64,000 bases of DNA from Eremophila alpestris peregrina. Lineage: Eukaryota; Chordata; Aves; Passeriformes; Alaudidae. The position numbers and the translations under genes are program-made. The DNA lies in the NCBI GenBank assembly GCA_009792885.1, contig WMCF01000025.1, forward strand, positions 4,572,697 through 4,636,696. The letters run 5' to 3'. The notes beneath the pieces were generated by a model. It did no database searches. It was not told where the DNA came from and saw only the letters and a list, made by a program, of their open reading frames with translations. This document shows, one piece after another, positions 47,886-60,281 of this stretch; position 1 is the first letter of the stretch; each line of letters starts with the position of its first letter.

Positions 47886-50760
47886 CATCCTATGATTGGT
47901 CCCATAGGCTGAACAACTCTGCAGTTGATGAAGAGCAGTTTTCCAATTACCTGCTTCTTTCCTTAGCATTCTGTACATTTATGATTTGCATCTGGAATCC
48001 TTGAGCTACTGACCACCTCTGTCTTAGCACTCTTGCTTCTGTCTTTAATCTTGCTTTTCTTACCTGATGGGGCTCTACTGTATTTGTTTTCTCACCACAC
48101 TTGCTTGCAGCTTAAAAACTTTTCACCCAAGTCTTAGCCCAGCTTATGCTGCTGTGTAACATTGAAAACCAGGAAATAATCTCTCCAACCAATTTTTCAG
48201 GTTAGAAAGCAGGTGTCTTATTTTGTCTAATTACCATCTGCAGTTGGATAGCATTTTAGAAGTTTGTCCTTCTGGAGGTGAGACTCTTTTACTCTGAAGG
48301 GTGTCTATGCATAGTAGAATGAAATTATATGAACAGAAATTTTGCCTGGCAAAGATCCTCACTTGTACCTAGCCTTGTTCACCTCATTGACAGTAATTGC
48401 ATTGTACTGTGTAGGCCTTTTGATGGCAATGACAAATCATGGAATTGTTCCCCTCATCTTTTCTTCAGAAGTATTTGCATTTCATTTTCTAATCACAGTT
48501 GCTAGCTTGAGCTTTGAACAGGAAAAAAAGGACACGCATAGTTTGATACTAGAAATGATTTTGCTCTCAAATCCAAACAGCATCTTTTGCGAAAGTGCAT
48601 GATAACACATCTGTGTGATAATCAGCATCAGGCTGACCGGACTGGCCTTGTCCTACTTCCTTGATGAGTTCCTTGATTAAAAGTTACTAATGTAATGATT
48701 AATAATGTAGACTTAAAAACACTCACTCTACATGCACTCAAATATCTCTAATATTTGGGACTTGAAAATAGTTGGCAGGCTAATCCATAGGGAAGCTTTA
48801 GCGGGATGTGTTACACAGTGAGTGGAATGTAAAATACAAAACTACTTGTATTTTAGAGATTCATAGCTCTGTGATTCACTGAGTGTTAGAATTAAGTCAC
48901 TTATGACTCCCCTTCAAGAGAAGAATTCATTGTTTCATAACTATTCTAGATAATGGATATCATCAGTAAAAGTTAATATCAAAGAATTTTGGAGACTACT
49001 TAAGGCTGGTTTAGCACTGTTCTTATAGAAAAGCTAAAGAACTTGGGCATTTTTGCTTTACTCATTTGCTTCTCCCAGCCTCTCCTTTACATAAATCCCA
49101 CTGTTATAGACTGTAAATGAACAAGAAATGTAAAACTTGTGTAGCTGTTTTATAGAGAAGAATGTATCAAAGAGAAGATTCCATTAATTAACTAGAAAAG
49201 GGTAAGAACCCTGTATATATGAACCCTTGCTCATAAAGGACTCATCTTGAATTCTATTTTACTGTTTCTTTTCACTTGAGAATGAGATAAAGATGGTTTC
49301 TAGAGTACTTAATAGGATACAAAAAATTTAATTTTGTCTTTTGATTCTCCCCTCCTTTATCTTTCCCATCTCTGAAATGTACCTCTTTTCAGCAGCTAAG
49401 TGTAAGAAGAGTTAGGGAAGCAAAGTGTTATAAAAAACAGATGAGGTCTTACAGAAAAATCTTACTGTGAAAATATTTCAAGCCTTTCTCAATTTTTTTA
49501 TCAGCTCTGATGAATGTCAGAATCCATGGTTTGACTTTGAACTTCCAATTTATGGGCCTATATGGTAGGTTTGTTCGTTTTATGCATCAAAGGACATGCT
49601 TAGCAAAGAGTATACACTCAGCTAAAAGAACTCTCTGAGTAATGAAAAGTAAATTGATACTGCAACGCTTCCAGTTTTATTAAGAAAAATCTGTTGATTT
49701 AATGGTCATGAAAGTAATATTAAAGGTAAGTTAAAAATTATATTAGTGCATTTTTTCCAAATAGAACTACAATATAAAGCCAATGACAGAACCTCAGATG
49801 ACACAGGAAAGTCCATCTTTCAGAAGCAGTAAAGAGAGTTTTCTGTTGCTGTTCTTTTATTTCAGATGTCACCTTCAATGCATATTTTGCATCACTTGTG
49901 CATGTACAACAAAATGGTTATTCTTTTGAATGAAAGATTTCTACCATGAAAGTATACAGCCCTAATGCTTCAACAGCTAGACTTGGTGTAGATCTAACTG
50001 ATGCAGATTTTTGACCTTGTTGAAAAAGCATTGCTGCTAGTGTAAATTTTCAGTCATGCAAATGACTATTGCTGGGATTTCAGATGTCAGTTGCATAATT
50101 TATTAATGAATTCTAATAAAAGAATATCAGTTCTGTGAAAGTCTTTTCTAGCTCAGATAAATAGGAAAGGAATAGAACAACACCCAAGGACATGTTATTT
50201 TTAATGCTTGAGACAGATTATTCTTATTATGCATTCATTGAGTAGCGTTGGTTTGAGTTCAGAGATGAAAATAAAATGTACACAGACGTATTGTGTGCCC
50301 ATAGAGAATATCAACTGCATTGTCTTACAAGTGGTTGCTACTTTCAGAGACACAAAACCAAAAAGTATTTAGTACTGATTTTCTATGGTGTGAAAATATT
50401 AGCTGACTAACTAACAACAACTTGTCAGGAGCTTTATATTCTCCTTGCGGGTAGAAATTCCATTATTGCACATACCTAGGTAATAGTGTAAAGGAATCAG
50501 GTAGAAACTTCTTCAAAAATTCTGTGTCAAAGAGAGAATTTCTGTCAACAGGAGCAAAGATTGATAGCTTAGTTTACCTGTGCTTATGGCATCTCTGATT
50601 TGTAAGTGCTGATTTTGAGGGATTTAAATTTTTCACTCCTGGGTTTCTATGTCTAAAATACAGTGCTTCTGTAATTTTTCTTGACATACACTAATTACAG
50701 TGGGAATTATGAAAAGGAGCTCCTTCTGTGTGTGTGTTTTTCATGATTGGTTTCTAGTTA
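47886..50760. other. Unannotated stretch
   Basis: No gene or recognised element. A perfect plus-strand donor (TAAAG|GTAAGT, about 49727) follows sequence with stops in all frames. The frame at 48342-48602 is not protein-like enough to call. Confidence 0.5.
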
Positions 50761-50850
50761 GGAGTTTGTTGCTTCTTGGTTTTGCGTTGTTTGTTTTTTT
50801 TGGGTTTTTTTTTTTTTTGGTTGGTTGGTTGGTTGGTTTGGGTTTTTTTA
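50761..50850. repeat. T-rich / (GGTT)n low-complexity tract
   Basis: Runs of T, including one of about 14, lead into GGTTGGTTGGTTGGTTGG and then GGGTTTTTTT. It belongs to the same low-complexity class as the tract at 1-65. Confidence 0.85.
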
Positions 50851-51204
50851 AGAAGGGAGAGTTCCAAAGATTTGTCCTGCAACATTTTCTAAAATGTCTT
50901 CTTGTTTGTTTAAATTATTGTTCATCTGAAATGCAAACAATAGAATGAGACTTCAGTTAGTGAGTTGTGTGTTCAGTGCTTACAAGAGATTAGCATAACA
51001 GTTTGGAAGCACAGTGTTTGACAAAGACAGATATTTCTGCTCAGTTGCTGTCCTGAATCCAGTTATTGGTAGGAATGCTTTCAAATGTTTATTACTTGAT
51101 ACTGGGGGTTACTTTATGTCAAAGCATGCAACTACTTTTCGTCAGCAGCCAAGTGTAAATTTGAATTAGAGGAGTTTTTTGACCTTGTCAAAAATAGACA
51201 GATG
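50851..51204. other. Unannotated stretch left of the third LTR
   Basis: Ordinary AT-rich sequence; nothing recognised. Confidence 0.5.
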
Positions 51205-51320
51205 AAAATATATGGGAGACTGCATCTACCCCAAGCTGAGAGGGGTGTGGGGTGCTCTTCCTGTAATTGGAGCCGGAGCTAAACTCCGCCCTAGATGTAT
51301 CCTCCGCCCTAGATGTATCC

Positions 51321-51327
51321 TATAAAT
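51321..51327 (+). promoter_or_regulatory. TATA box of the CpG-rich LTR
   Basis: TATAAAT directly follows the second copy of the 18-bp duplicated block, which may act as an enhancer or factor-binding module. Transcription would start about 25-30 bases to the right. Confidence 0.6.
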
Positions 51328-51397
51328 CCTGTAACTCCACATTGTTAGGGGTCCTTGTCTGGCAGCATCTGGGAAGCTGCATGGTGCCTTTTATTTT

Positions 51398-51403
51398 AAT
51401 AAA
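51398..51403 (+). terminator. Polyadenylation signal of the CpG-rich LTR
   Basis: AATAAA within TTTTAATAAAGACC, 77 bases after the TATA box, marks the R region. Confidence 0.6.
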
Positions 51404-51712
51404 GACCAGATGACCCTGGACAAGAACCCGTCTCTATTCTTTATCCCGAGGCTGACCACGGTGAGTGCGGCCAGAGCTCAGAGCCTAAAAACCCCAGCAC
51501 TTTGTAGCTGAGCCCGGCAGCAGGCAGGCGGCAGCGGGCTGCAGCGACCACGTGGCGGAGCCGACAACAGAGCCGGGTCGCCGCAGTGCCCGCGCCGCCG
51601 GAGCGGAGCCCCACCAAGCAGGCGGCGGCGGGCCGTCCACGTGGCCAAGCCGGCAGCCGAGATGGGCTGCCGCGCGGAGACCACACCGCCGGGACGGGCA
51701 GCTACAAAAATA

Positions 51713-53818
51713 CTCCAACAAACAAAACCTTGCCATCTTTCCAGTCACAGTTTGTATAATGCACTCCTGGTCTCTCTGAAAGTCATATTACTAGTGTCAG
51801 TAAGAAAACACATTCTATGTAGAGGAAGATTAAAAAAAACCAAACCAAAACAAAAACGTGCTTTAGAAGTTCTATTATACACTTGCCATTCTGAGTATTG
51901 TTATTGAAGTATGTTTTGTCACCATTTTGTTTCTGTGTCTAATCTTATGCTTTTGATGAGAAATGATCTGTGCCATCAGTTGTCCTGTAAATACTTTGGA
52001 GAGAGAACAGATTTTAACAATGATGCAGGGCTATCGAGATTTTGTCTAAGGCATTTGGAAAACTAAATAAACATGAACAACAGACTAGAAACACTTCCCT
52101 CAATGGCTGTAAAAACTGTTTTCTTTGTTTTTTAGTCTTACTCTTGAACATATTTTCCTTTCCTGAGGCTTTGACGTATAAGAGGTCCATATTAGAGTAG
52201 AATTGCTTACAGAATTCACCATGTCCAGTAAATTCCATCAATATGTTTAATAGGAAGATTTTCTGATATTTAATACTTTTAAATAAATCATATTTCCTAG
52301 AGGTCATTAAAATAAAATTATTCTTTTTGATAAGGGTAAGGAAACCTGTCTAGAAGAAGCTAATAAGTGTAGCTTATTAGCTGCACTTGTGGAGGTGAGG
52401 GGAGTGTGTTCTGCTCCAAATTTTTTAACCAATTAAGAAGTAGTAAATTACTATTTATAATTTACAACTCAATTTAGTATCTAGAAGACTCCAAGATTTG
52501 TTGTGAAATATTTTTTGTAGATACCTGATAGATGCACATTCAAGATCCCAGACTACAGAAATAAGGATTATCAGATCTTTTTATTTAATTAGAAATTTAA
52601 CTGTATTAAAAATTCAAAATACTTCAAACTTTATTATTTTATGAGGCACACTTTCAGTTTTCTCTCCTTGGACTGAATCTTAGATTCACTTTAAACAGGT
52701 ACATGGTTTTTAAGAGTCTAGTTTAAATCATGGCTGCCTTTTTCATTTTTGTAGGAAATGAAATGTTTTGATCATCTATAGCTTACTTTCAAAATTCACT
52801 CTTTATGAATTGTTTTTTAACTGTTCTTTTATTTTGGCAAAGAGGAATCATATTTTTTGTTCAGATGATTTCAGGCTATCTCACTGCACAGTTACATAAC
52901 CTATGCTTCAGCATTTAGTCCATGAGTATGTAATGGGACACAGTGTCAAAATCTTTACTAAAGCCTTCCTTCAGGAAATATCAAGAGGCATGCTGTGGAA
53001 GATTCACAATTTAAACTGTGTTATGACAAATATAAACTCATTAGAAATTGATGCTTTCTTGAGTTAATCATCTTAAATTTATCTATCCTGATCCACAAAA
53101 TGGGTGTTTCGTTTATTTTGAGTGCTCTGCTGCTCAAATAGTTTCTTTGATATTAAAATACAGTCTGTTTAATAGTGCAAGCCTGACACTTGGGAGCAGG
53201 ATGGGGAAATTTCTTCTGAGAACAACAAACCTTTCTTATTGTTTGTTTTGGTTACGTGTTTTTGTACTGCTGGACCCAATCATACTGAATACATCAATTG
53301 CTTCAGTAATCCAGTCGGTTTTAAATCTGTTTGTCCACTCATCTCTGCAACACCTCTTTAAACTGAAGGTGCATACTGATCTTTGCCCACCTGTGGGTTT
53401 CAAACTATTTTTGACTTCAGCCTCATGATCTTGTGATACCCCATGATTATAGCATGCATAGTTTGCTGTGCAAGAAAATGTCATCTGATTTGGTTTTGCA
53501 CAGAATAAAATCCTTTTTGTATCAAGATTTTTCACTGTACATTTCAGAATGTTCTCATCTTTTAGGGTTGAAGGGAAAAGCAAAGTTAAATTAATCAAGT
53601 TACTAGCACTTTAAGTTTCTAAAGAAACATGCACACTGAGTGGATTTTCACATTACGCTCCCAGCAGGGACTTTACCTCTTGTAAATGCTTCAGTTTAAC
53701 AGATATGAAAGAGAGAACACTATTCTTCTTTGCAGAACAAAACTGTTGCTCAGGTGTTTTAAAAGTTGGTTTGATCTCTTTATTCCACACATAAAATAAA
53801 AGATTAAGGAATACTCAC
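51713..53818. other. Unannotated stretch with a small perfect hairpin
   Basis: No gene or transposon recognised. A perfect 10-bp inverted repeat with a 5-base loop lies at 52358-52382 (AGCTAATAAG, TGTAG, CTTATTAGCT). The opposite-strand frames around 53147-53598 have no family resemblance. Confidence 0.45.
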
Positions 53819-53971
53819 CATTCCCAGATGCAGCTGCTTCTCTGACCTGGCTCTGGGTGAGAGAACTTCTTTGCAAGACAGTCGTTATAAAACTATGGAC
53901 TCTGGATGTTTCTTTCCCCACAAAGTTAGAATTCACCTCTTCCCTTCTGAAATTATTTCGGAATTTCTTAG
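53819..53971 (-). CDS. Candidate coding exon (153 nt, phase 1-1), unidentified gene
   Basis: On the minus strand, the acceptor TTTATGCTTTTAG precedes the segment and the donor AATG|GTGAGTATT follows it. The frame is open throughout for 51 codons. It starts KKFRNNFRREEV and ends SSLTQSQVREAAASGN, followed by a split Gly codon. The exon enters and leaves in phase 1, so its inclusion or skipping would not shift the frame; such symmetric exons are common in extracellular and modular proteins. The peptide is basic and polar with no cysteine, transmembrane segment or recognised motif. I found no partner exon with a compatible phase nearby: the frame at 54745-54930 on minus reads plausibly but would leave in phase 2. 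This may be a chance open frame between decoy sites. Confidence 0.3.
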
Positions 53972-55929
53972 CTAAAAGCATAAATCTTAATAACGGTCAC
54001 AAGTATGATCTTGGCGCATAAATTGGAGTTTGGGAGATTGGGCAGTTCTATTTGTTTTGAATGCATGGATGCTCTGTTTGCCTCCCCTTCAGTAAAGGTC
54101 TTCTGACAGCATCTCTTGCCTCTTGGCCTCTCTCTAAGACAAATCAATATCAAAATCATCAATCACAAAATGAAGAATCCAACAAGTGAGCAGAATGACT
54201 GCAGGGTTTTAGATACAGTGCAGAAGTGATGAAGGCCAGATAGTTCCCCAGAGTAGCACAACACTCATAAGAGTCTGTATAGCACATTGTAGAACAGACC
54301 TGAGTCTTGTCCTAAAAGTCTTTATTACTTCTTCAACTTAAAATGGCTGTTAGGGATATATCATATGCACTTCTAACTTGGGTAAAGCTGGAGTATGAGT
54401 GATGACATATATAAAGTAAAAATAGAAAGGGGGAGTGAAGCAGGAGGAGGGAATGTGCTTAAGAATTAGTCTAGAATCTCTTAACCATTTTTATTCATTG
54501 TAAACGAATGAAGAAGCAAGAAGCAAATAATTTAAAATCATTTCCAGGTCACCTTTAACAGTAGCAGTAATATCATTACAATACATGAGGTGAAACATAA
54601 GAGAGAAAGAGCTGTTCATTTTAAAAGCTGAAATAGAGCAATTAGCTGAAAAGGATGTGTCATGCCTTACAATAAAAGTTAAATTACAGTAAAATACTTC
54701 CTTGCAAAAATGCTCACCATGTGCCAAAGCCCACACATCAAAACCTACTTTCTCCATGCTGCAACAAATAATTCCCCCATCTGCCCAACTGTAAGAATGC
54801 GAGGGACATTTCTCCACTGTGCTGTGGCAGCTTGGTGCTTATTATAAGGTTTTGACTTCACTGAAATTGTTCTGTAAAACTGGTCAAATGTAGTATGGGG
54901 TCTTATGGCTTCAAATAAATCCTTGGTCACCTAATGATTCAGACAAGCTCCAGATGCTGTTGCCCATCTTTGGTTGACAGTCATGCCAGAAGCTCTACAT
55001 CACTAATGAAAATATTAAAGGGACTTTGTCCACTCCTAGCTTGGCTGTAATCTTCTTTTCATTTTTTCTATATTTTAATATGTTCCATGCTTGTTTCCAG
55101 AAGTCCGAAGTCCATCTTGTTCTTTTCATGGTCAGGCCTCTCAGAAACCACCTCAGAAACTCCCCTACCTAACCAAACATGGAGACCTATAGATGGTCTA
55201 CTTTGCTTTATGTTCTTTATATGTTTCTGCAATTTTATCTTGTGCTTTAACTCCATTTCAGTGCCCAAAAAAGACTACTGTGTTCTGTGTATTACAGATG
55301 TCAGTGTATCAGAACAGGAGCAATCACCAAGCGCTTGAGTCAATTCCTAGTTCTTGATCTGCTGCCAGCTGTACTGACTTTTACCTTGAAATTATATCTA
55401 CAGTCGCATTAATGGACATGCAAATACTGGCTGGGGAAGACAGGAGATAACATACAAGTCTATATTTATTATTTACTTAAGTAATACACAACAATGAAAA
55501 AAGGGAGAAGCCCACTGAAATGCTCAACACCATTAACTGAAACTTTCCAGGTTCACACTTTTGTTAAACTATTAGTAGAATTTGCACTTAGTCATCAAAT
55601 ACATTGAGCTTATTTTTTAAATATAGTATATACATACTGCAACATATAGATACATAATGAAAATCAAAATGATGTAGCAAGAGGCTTCTTTTTGTTATAG
55701 ATATCACTCATTATCTCTTACTTCCCAAAAGTTAACTTTCCAGAACTAATGTTATGGAAAATCAACTTGCAAGGTGCTTTTTTAATTTGTGTGATGAGTA
55801 TTAAAGCACAATGGATTGATTCAGAGATCAAAATTTTATTTTGGAATGACAGCTCTCATAAGGTATTTATGTGATTCATGTATCATTTTTTATGGTGAAC
55901 ATTACTCACTTAACTTTTCAATATGCCCA
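53972..55929. other. Unannotated stretch
   Basis: No supported gene. Minus-strand frames at 54745-54930 (containing WRNVPRILTVGQMGELF) and 55068-55268 (containing VSEVVSERPDHEKNKMDFG) read a little like protein but have poor splice sites and no recognised family. Confidence 0.4.
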
Positions 55930-56012
55930 AGTGGGTATGGTGGTATTTGGTTAAAAGACAGGCTTGATTTTAGAGGTCTTTTCCAATTGCAATGATTCTG
56001 ATATTCTATGAC
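55930..56012 (+). mobile_element. CR1 LINE 3' terminus, sense (short)
   Basis: The sequence contains TTTTAGAGGTCTTTTCCAAT, then TGCAATGATTCTGATATTCT. This is the CR1 3' end (normally GAGGTCTTTTCCAACC followed by ATTCTATG repeats) in sense orientation. Only about 80 bases are recognisable, so the copy is heavily 5'-truncated and old. Confidence 0.85.
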
Positions 56013-59000
56013 CATGAAGCAGTCTGAGCCTGAAGCAGAGATTAACTGGGGGATTGGGAACTCAACAGGCACCTGTGCTTCTAAGGGCCAAAAAGTCTTG
56101 AAGACAAAAGACAAGACAGGTTATTCTGTGAGGTTTTCAAAGAAGAAAAAAAATGTCCCAATGCCAGTAATAGCAATATATGGGAATATACAAGTCTTTT
56201 GTCCTACAGATGCTGAAAAATAAACATTTTATGCTTAATTTGCTGTCCATATGATGCTATCTTTTAAATTAAAAATTAAAATTTAAAATGTCAGTGCCTG
56301 TGGAAGAAATGTGGGACTTCTCCTGTGGAAACAATTCCTAAGAAAGAGAGAGGTATTCTCAGACTGTGGAGAACAGCCTCAGAGAGATCTGGAAGCCTGT
56401 GGACTGAGAAATTTCTCAGATTGAGGAAAAGAGAGTGCTGATAATTTGGAAACCAGCTATCACAATCAAGGAAAAGAACCTTTCTGGGGACAAGAGAGGA
56501 GTGGGTAGTATTTGCTGAAACTTGAAGTTGTTGATTCATCTGAAATCAAGCCAGAAAGTAAGGACCCACTGGCAAGGATACAGTGTGCAAGAGCAGGGAC
56601 AGTTATCCCCCATGTAGTTCTAGGCTGTTTGAACAAGTCACTTGAGATTTCTCAATTTAGAAAATTCATTGTTATTTTACAATAATATTTAAATACAGCT
56701 TTGTTATTTGGGAATTTAAAGCTTTTTGATCATCTTTACAGACGTTATTGTAGTGCTTTTTTAAGTGATGGAGGGGAAGTAGATGTACTTCAAACATTTG
56801 GCTGATTTGGTTCCCATCATGAAAAACCCCTATTAGTTTTCCGTATTCTGTGTGGGCATATCAAGTCTGCAAAAACTGTGAGTGGTTACATTGTGTTGTG
56901 AATACATTTATATATATCTTTTCCAAATAAATTATTAATTAAAAAAAAAATCCTCTCATCTGCTTTCAGAGATCAGGCTATGATGAGATTTGGTGCAACA
57001 GAAACAGACAGACATGTAACTCCTAAGTATATAGCATCTAAAACCAGTCCAGCTTTAAAGTAAGAAAGTATTTATGAGGTTTCTCTGTTTCTTAAAACTG
57101 AAAAATATTGGTAATTTTAACTATGTAGCTCTATGATGAAAACTCAGTTCTAATAATACTTTTAAAAGAATTAATTTAGATTCAGGATGTAGACAGTAAT
57201 GAGAAATGAGTGAGAGTGGTTGACATGACCAGAGCTCTTATCTCAAGAGATGCAGACAAGATTTTTTGGTGTTTTTGGTGACAGGGCTTCTGGAAGGTAC
57301 TTGTAAGCATGAGAGCAGCAGAACAAGTACTTGTATATTGTCTGTGGCTGGAAAGGACCTTGAAAGTGCACCAATTTTTCCTATTTTGTAATCAGGTTAG
57401 ACCACAAATCTATTTTAAAGATGGTGCTGTCAACAGTACGATCTGCACTTCTCTAGGGATGACCCTTCCTCAGAGCATGGCAATGCAGGAAGAAAAGGAA
57501 ATGAAATATCTGAATCTTCTTTTCCATTCCAAACATTCCAGTTACTGGGGTTGGAAACTTTATCTCCTATCTGAATGCCATAGAAGATCTGTAATGAAAG
57601 AAGTGCAATTCATCATCCCTCCATATTCCATGGGCAACATTTAACACTGATTTAATTCCTTTTTTTTTCAATATACATTTCTCCCTTGTAAAGTTTTTGA
57701 TATCATACAGCTTATTGTACAGCTCACCTGTCTCCTGTGGTGCTCATGTAACACATTATTCTAGTGCTTTAAGATAGAATGGGAAAAATGCACTTTTTAT
57801 CTCATAACTATTTGTGTAGAACTTTTTTCATGTCTAATATTGGAAGAAGATAAGTTAATGCAAGTAAGTCTGAGAATGGCCATGGAAAACTACATTTGAG
57901 TTTTTATTTCTATTCTTACAGCAAACAAGCTCATGCCTTTCTGCAGACTGTGGTAAGGAGCAGACAGATTCTATTTGGTCTGTTGGGCAAATTACCAACC
58001 TATTTTCTGTAACCCAAGGCTGAGGAATACCAAACCATGTCCTCCCCAGAGCTTTTGCTCTGTGCCTTGGATACACTTACATGGAATAAACAGGTGTCTG
58101 TACCCACAACACTCTTTAAATTGTAGTTATTTCTTAGCACAGCTGGAATTTAAGCTCTCTGATTGAATGAATGGAAAAGCTTTCTAGAACAGTTAAAAAA
58201 AATCAGCTAAATTTGGAGGAGAATGGCTTTCATTTTTAGCCTTTGTAGGCAGCACTGCCCAAATTCAGCAGCACTGTGTTTACAAAGAGGCAAAGCCCTC
58301 TCTAGGAAATTCCCCTACTGCATTCCACTGCTTTTTCTGAGAGGAAATGCAGCACAAGATATGTTTTTGCTGCTCCTACTTCAGCTGCTGAAATTTTAAC
58401 TCTGTAATTAGTTCCCCTCACTTGCAAGGAGAAATGAAAGCCAGTGTGAGTGGTCAGAGCTGAAAACTGTCATACTAACAGACAGTACCTGGCATGTTTG
58501 AAACCAAGTTGGATTTTTTTTCCCAGGCTACTTATACAAGCAGCTAGCAGTTTAACTTTAGATCTTCATTTGCATTGGAAACTCTGAAGTCACTCTTTGA
58601 AACAGAGGATGCTTTCATTTTCTTTTTTTTTCAGAGTACCTTGTTGGCTGCTTATCCCTACGATTTTGAGGGTGTTTCCTGTAATTACTGGATCTAGACA
58701 CAGGTTATTTGAAAATAAGCAAATAAATCCTGATCTCTACAAGCTGAGGTTTTTTGAAACCTGTTCAACTTTGCCAGTTTTTCAGCTCATTTGCCAATTT
58801 AGTCAATTCAGTAGAATGAGGAAGACTATTATCTTCTGACTGTATTACTAATAATTGAGCCAATTCAATTACTCCTACAGACTTGTTAATTCCTTTATGT
58901 TTAATAATTTGAAGTTAAATCTACTTCACAATCATTTTTAAAAGATGCATATGAAAGCACACTAGGCAGTTAAGTTCTCTGTGTTTATTTTTTGATTCTT

Positions 59001-60281
59001 AATTATTTTTGTCGAGGGTGCTTTTATGTATTTCCTTGTGCAAACATTTCAAAGAAAATATATTTATGAATATTTATGTTAAAGATACATATTTATGTCA
59101 AAGAATTAACAGTCATTATATAAGCTCAACTCAGAATCAGTGGTAAGTGCAAGACTGAATTCCTCAGCAGCTACACCAGCAGCTGGTTTTTAGTTTTGAT
59201 ATAGCTCAGAATATGACCCCATGGGTATCCAGATGGTGACAGTGGAAATCATAAAAGATGATTTGCATGCCCTCATTAAGTGAGGTGTACTGACTGTTGT
59301 TCCTTATGCAGACAGCTTACTGAATTAAACCTGTGTTCTTTAGCGCCACAAGTGCTGAAATGTGATTTATACTTGTTAGGATAGAAATAAGAAAGGAAAA
59401 AGTTATTTTGTTCTCAGTTGGGTCAACACTGATGTCTTGATCCCTGAGTTAGACTATCTGATTGTTTCACATGTTAGTTGCTGTATATGAAAAACTTGAA
59501 GTTATTCATGTAAGTGCTTTTCCAGGTCCTTAATAAATTAATAGAGAAATATGCATGAAAGTACCAGTAATTCCCCAAAACAACAAAAGACAAGAAGCCC
59601 ACCATCAACAGAAAAAACCTTAATTTTAATTAGTGAAAACGCAGAACTTTTAACATCCATAATTTTTCTACGTGGCAAATTAAGCCAATGAATGAACCTC
59701 AGCAGACAACTTAGCCAAACTCAGCCAAACATGACCAAATCCACATTTTGTCAAGGGTCCTTGCTCCATTAGCTGCTGTTCCTTCCAGCAGAAGGAAGGC
59801 CTGAGATGGGTCAGTTGAAGGAGATCCAGTATCAGCTGAGATATTTTAGGCTAAGAATTTGTGGCAGGGGGGAAAAGCAGAGTTTTTCTTTCTCTTTAGA
59901 AACTTGTATCAAAACTAGACTAGAAAGGTCATGTCTCCAGATGAGAAAATACAAGCAACTCCTTCATAATATCTGTCTGCAGCAAAGAGACTGTAGAAAA
60001 AAAGAAGTGGTTTGGGCATGCTGTATTGCTATTCTTAGTCATTAGTTGGACTTTTCTTGGTTTATGGCTTTGGACAATGAAGGTAACTTTTTCTTTTGTG
60101 GAGGGACTGTGAAACAAAACTGTCATAACAAATAATAGTGAGTATCTATCATCAAAGTTTTGCAATACACTTCAAATCACCAACTGTAACAATAACTATA
60201 TTAACTATTAAAAGGTCATATTTCCTTTTTGTTTTGTTTTGTAATTACCTACAAAAAAGCAGTCTGCATAATCTCAGGTAT
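56013..60281. other. Unannotated AT-rich stretch
   Basis: No gene recognised. At 57337-57370, GGCTGGAAAGGACCTTGAAA may be an antisense CR1 trace, but it lacks the flanking CR1 landmarks. There are simple AT repeats around 59050-59100. Confidence 0.45.

Larger units (their letters stand above)
51205..51712 (+). mobile_element. CpG-rich LTR of an avian endogenous retrovirus, probably solo
   Basis: Bases 51211-51706 are bracketed by identical 6-bp repeats (AAAATA at 51205-51210 and 51707-51712). Inside are an 18-bp tandem duplication (CTCCGCCCTAGATGTATC twice, 51284-51319), a TATA box (TATAAAT, 51321), a poly(A) signal (AATAAA, 51398) and a long tail that is strikingly GC- and CpG-rich (about 51450-51700). 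The element ends in CTACA, giving the expected CA. The left end would be TATG rather than TG if the 6-bp repeats are exact, so the start may be 51213. No gag/pol follows. The GC-rich reading frames at 51441-51748 are by-products. Confidence 0.72.

Noticed and set aside
51441..51907. Several Arg/Ala/Pro-rich frames on both strands
   Set aside because: They lie in the CpG-rich tail of an LTR; no stop codons because of GC content, and no protein family.
54745..54930. 61-codon minus-strand frame with plausible composition
   Set aside because: The only donor (AAA|GTAGGT) would leave in phase 2, incompatible with the neighbouring exon candidate, and the acceptor is weak.
57337..57370. Possible antisense CR1 3' end
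   Set aside because: Only about 20 bases resemble CR1, without the ATTCTATG tail or the downstream CR1 landmarks.
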